This document shows positions 63,877 to 64,000 of a stretch of 64,000 nucleotides of DNA, in pieces (the first letter of the stretch is position 1; every line of letters starts with the position of its first letter). The position numbers were made by a program, and so were the translations under genes. The DNA is from Agromyces luteolus (GTDB lineage Bacteria; Actinomycetota; Actinomycetes; Actinomycetales; Microbacteriaceae): assembly GCF_009729855.1 (NCBI RefSeq), contig NZ_WODA01000003.1:53367-117366 (forward strand), written 5' to 3'. The notes under the pieces were generated by a model. That model was not told where the DNA came from. It saw only the letters and a list, made by a program, of their open reading frames with translations, and did no database searches.

Positions 63877-64000
63877 CTAGTCGAGGAACGCTTCGAGCTG
63901 CGTGGCCACGTCCTTCGACACGACGGCCTCACCACCGAGGATCACGATCTTCGCCGGCTTCAACCGCTCCAGCTCCGCCGCGGTCTCACTCGGGACCCCA
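63877..64000 (-). CDS. 3' end of a CWB2-domain cell-wall protein (partial)
   Basis: The last 40 codons of a minus-strand gene cut by the window edge. It ends VPSETAAELERLKPAKIVIL, GGEAVVSKDVATQLEAFLD then TAG. The pattern IVILGGEAVVSKDV...L matches the end of cell wall-binding repeat 2 (CWB2) domains, which anchor exported proteins to the wall. The rest of the protein and its function lie outside the window. Between it and dnaX there is no other gene. Confidence 0.8.
   Translation of the reverse strand, partial: GVPSETAAELERLKPAKIVILGGEAVVSKDVATQLEAFLD

Overview
The window is very GC-rich (about 70 % by eye), uses GTG starts often and has many 4-nt start/stop overlaps. Gene content (methylcitrate cycle with a GntR regulator, a Tad-type pilus locus beside a 6C RNA, lysC/asd, mqo, PASTA penicillin-binding protein, a CWB2 protein) points to an actinobacterium, most likely of the family Microbacteriaceae. 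The genus cannot be read from the sequence. It looks like chromosome: housekeeping genes run throughout, and I see no transposase, integrase, phage or plasmid gene and no CRISPR array.

Layout. 0.4-5.9 kb: an amine-catabolism locus (copper amine oxidase, APC permease, FeaR-like AraC regulator, small membrane protein). 5.9-16 kb: alpha/beta hydrolase and nicotinamidase, DacB-type carboxypeptidase, M20 peptidase, Gfo/Idh oxidoreductase, two tandem secreted SGNH hydrolases, a membrane protein, and a NarL-type two-component pair. 16-22.5 kb: tRNA-Thr and the operon topA-tmk-holB-lipoprotein hydrolase. 22.7-27.5 kb: a small conserved protein, then gntR-prpD-prpB-prpC. 27.5-30.9 kb: a Tad pilus operon preceded by a 6C RNA. 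31-35.5 kb: acs, a frameshifted DUF559 gene inside a cassette of palindromic repeats, and the DUF4177-RidA pair. 35.5-39.3 kb: a bifunctional penicillin-binding protein with a metallophosphoesterase, then tRNA-Pro. 39.4-45.4 kb: exopolysaccharide genes (phosphoglycosyltransferase, DUF4012, UDP-sugar dehydrogenase, DUF418-like). 45.5-49.4 kb: an atypical two-component operon ending in thymidine kinase. 49.4-51.6 kb: an Rv2578c-family radical SAM protein split by a 348-residue intein and preceded by a perfect SOS box. 51.6-54.3 kb: VanZ and an ABC-F ATPase with a structured leader. 54.3-60.6 kb: mqo, a MerR/membrane-protein divergent pair, asd and lysC, two small genes. 60.8-64 kb: recR and dnaX, and the 3' end of a CWB2 cell-wall protein.

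How it fits together. The amine locus would import amines and oxidise them under AraC control. The prp operon would burn propionyl-CoA and probably represses itself through TGTATACA operators. acs and mqo serve acetate and malate oxidation. Several genes build or remodel the envelope. topA, tmk, holB, dnaX, recR, tdk and the SOS-linked radical SAM gene concern DNA.

Two genome-wide habits stand out. Many genes appear leaderless, with a TANNNT -10 box ending 6-7 nt before the start codon. The heptamer GGATGCC is strikingly frequent in both orientations and pairs with itself in some terminator hairpins.
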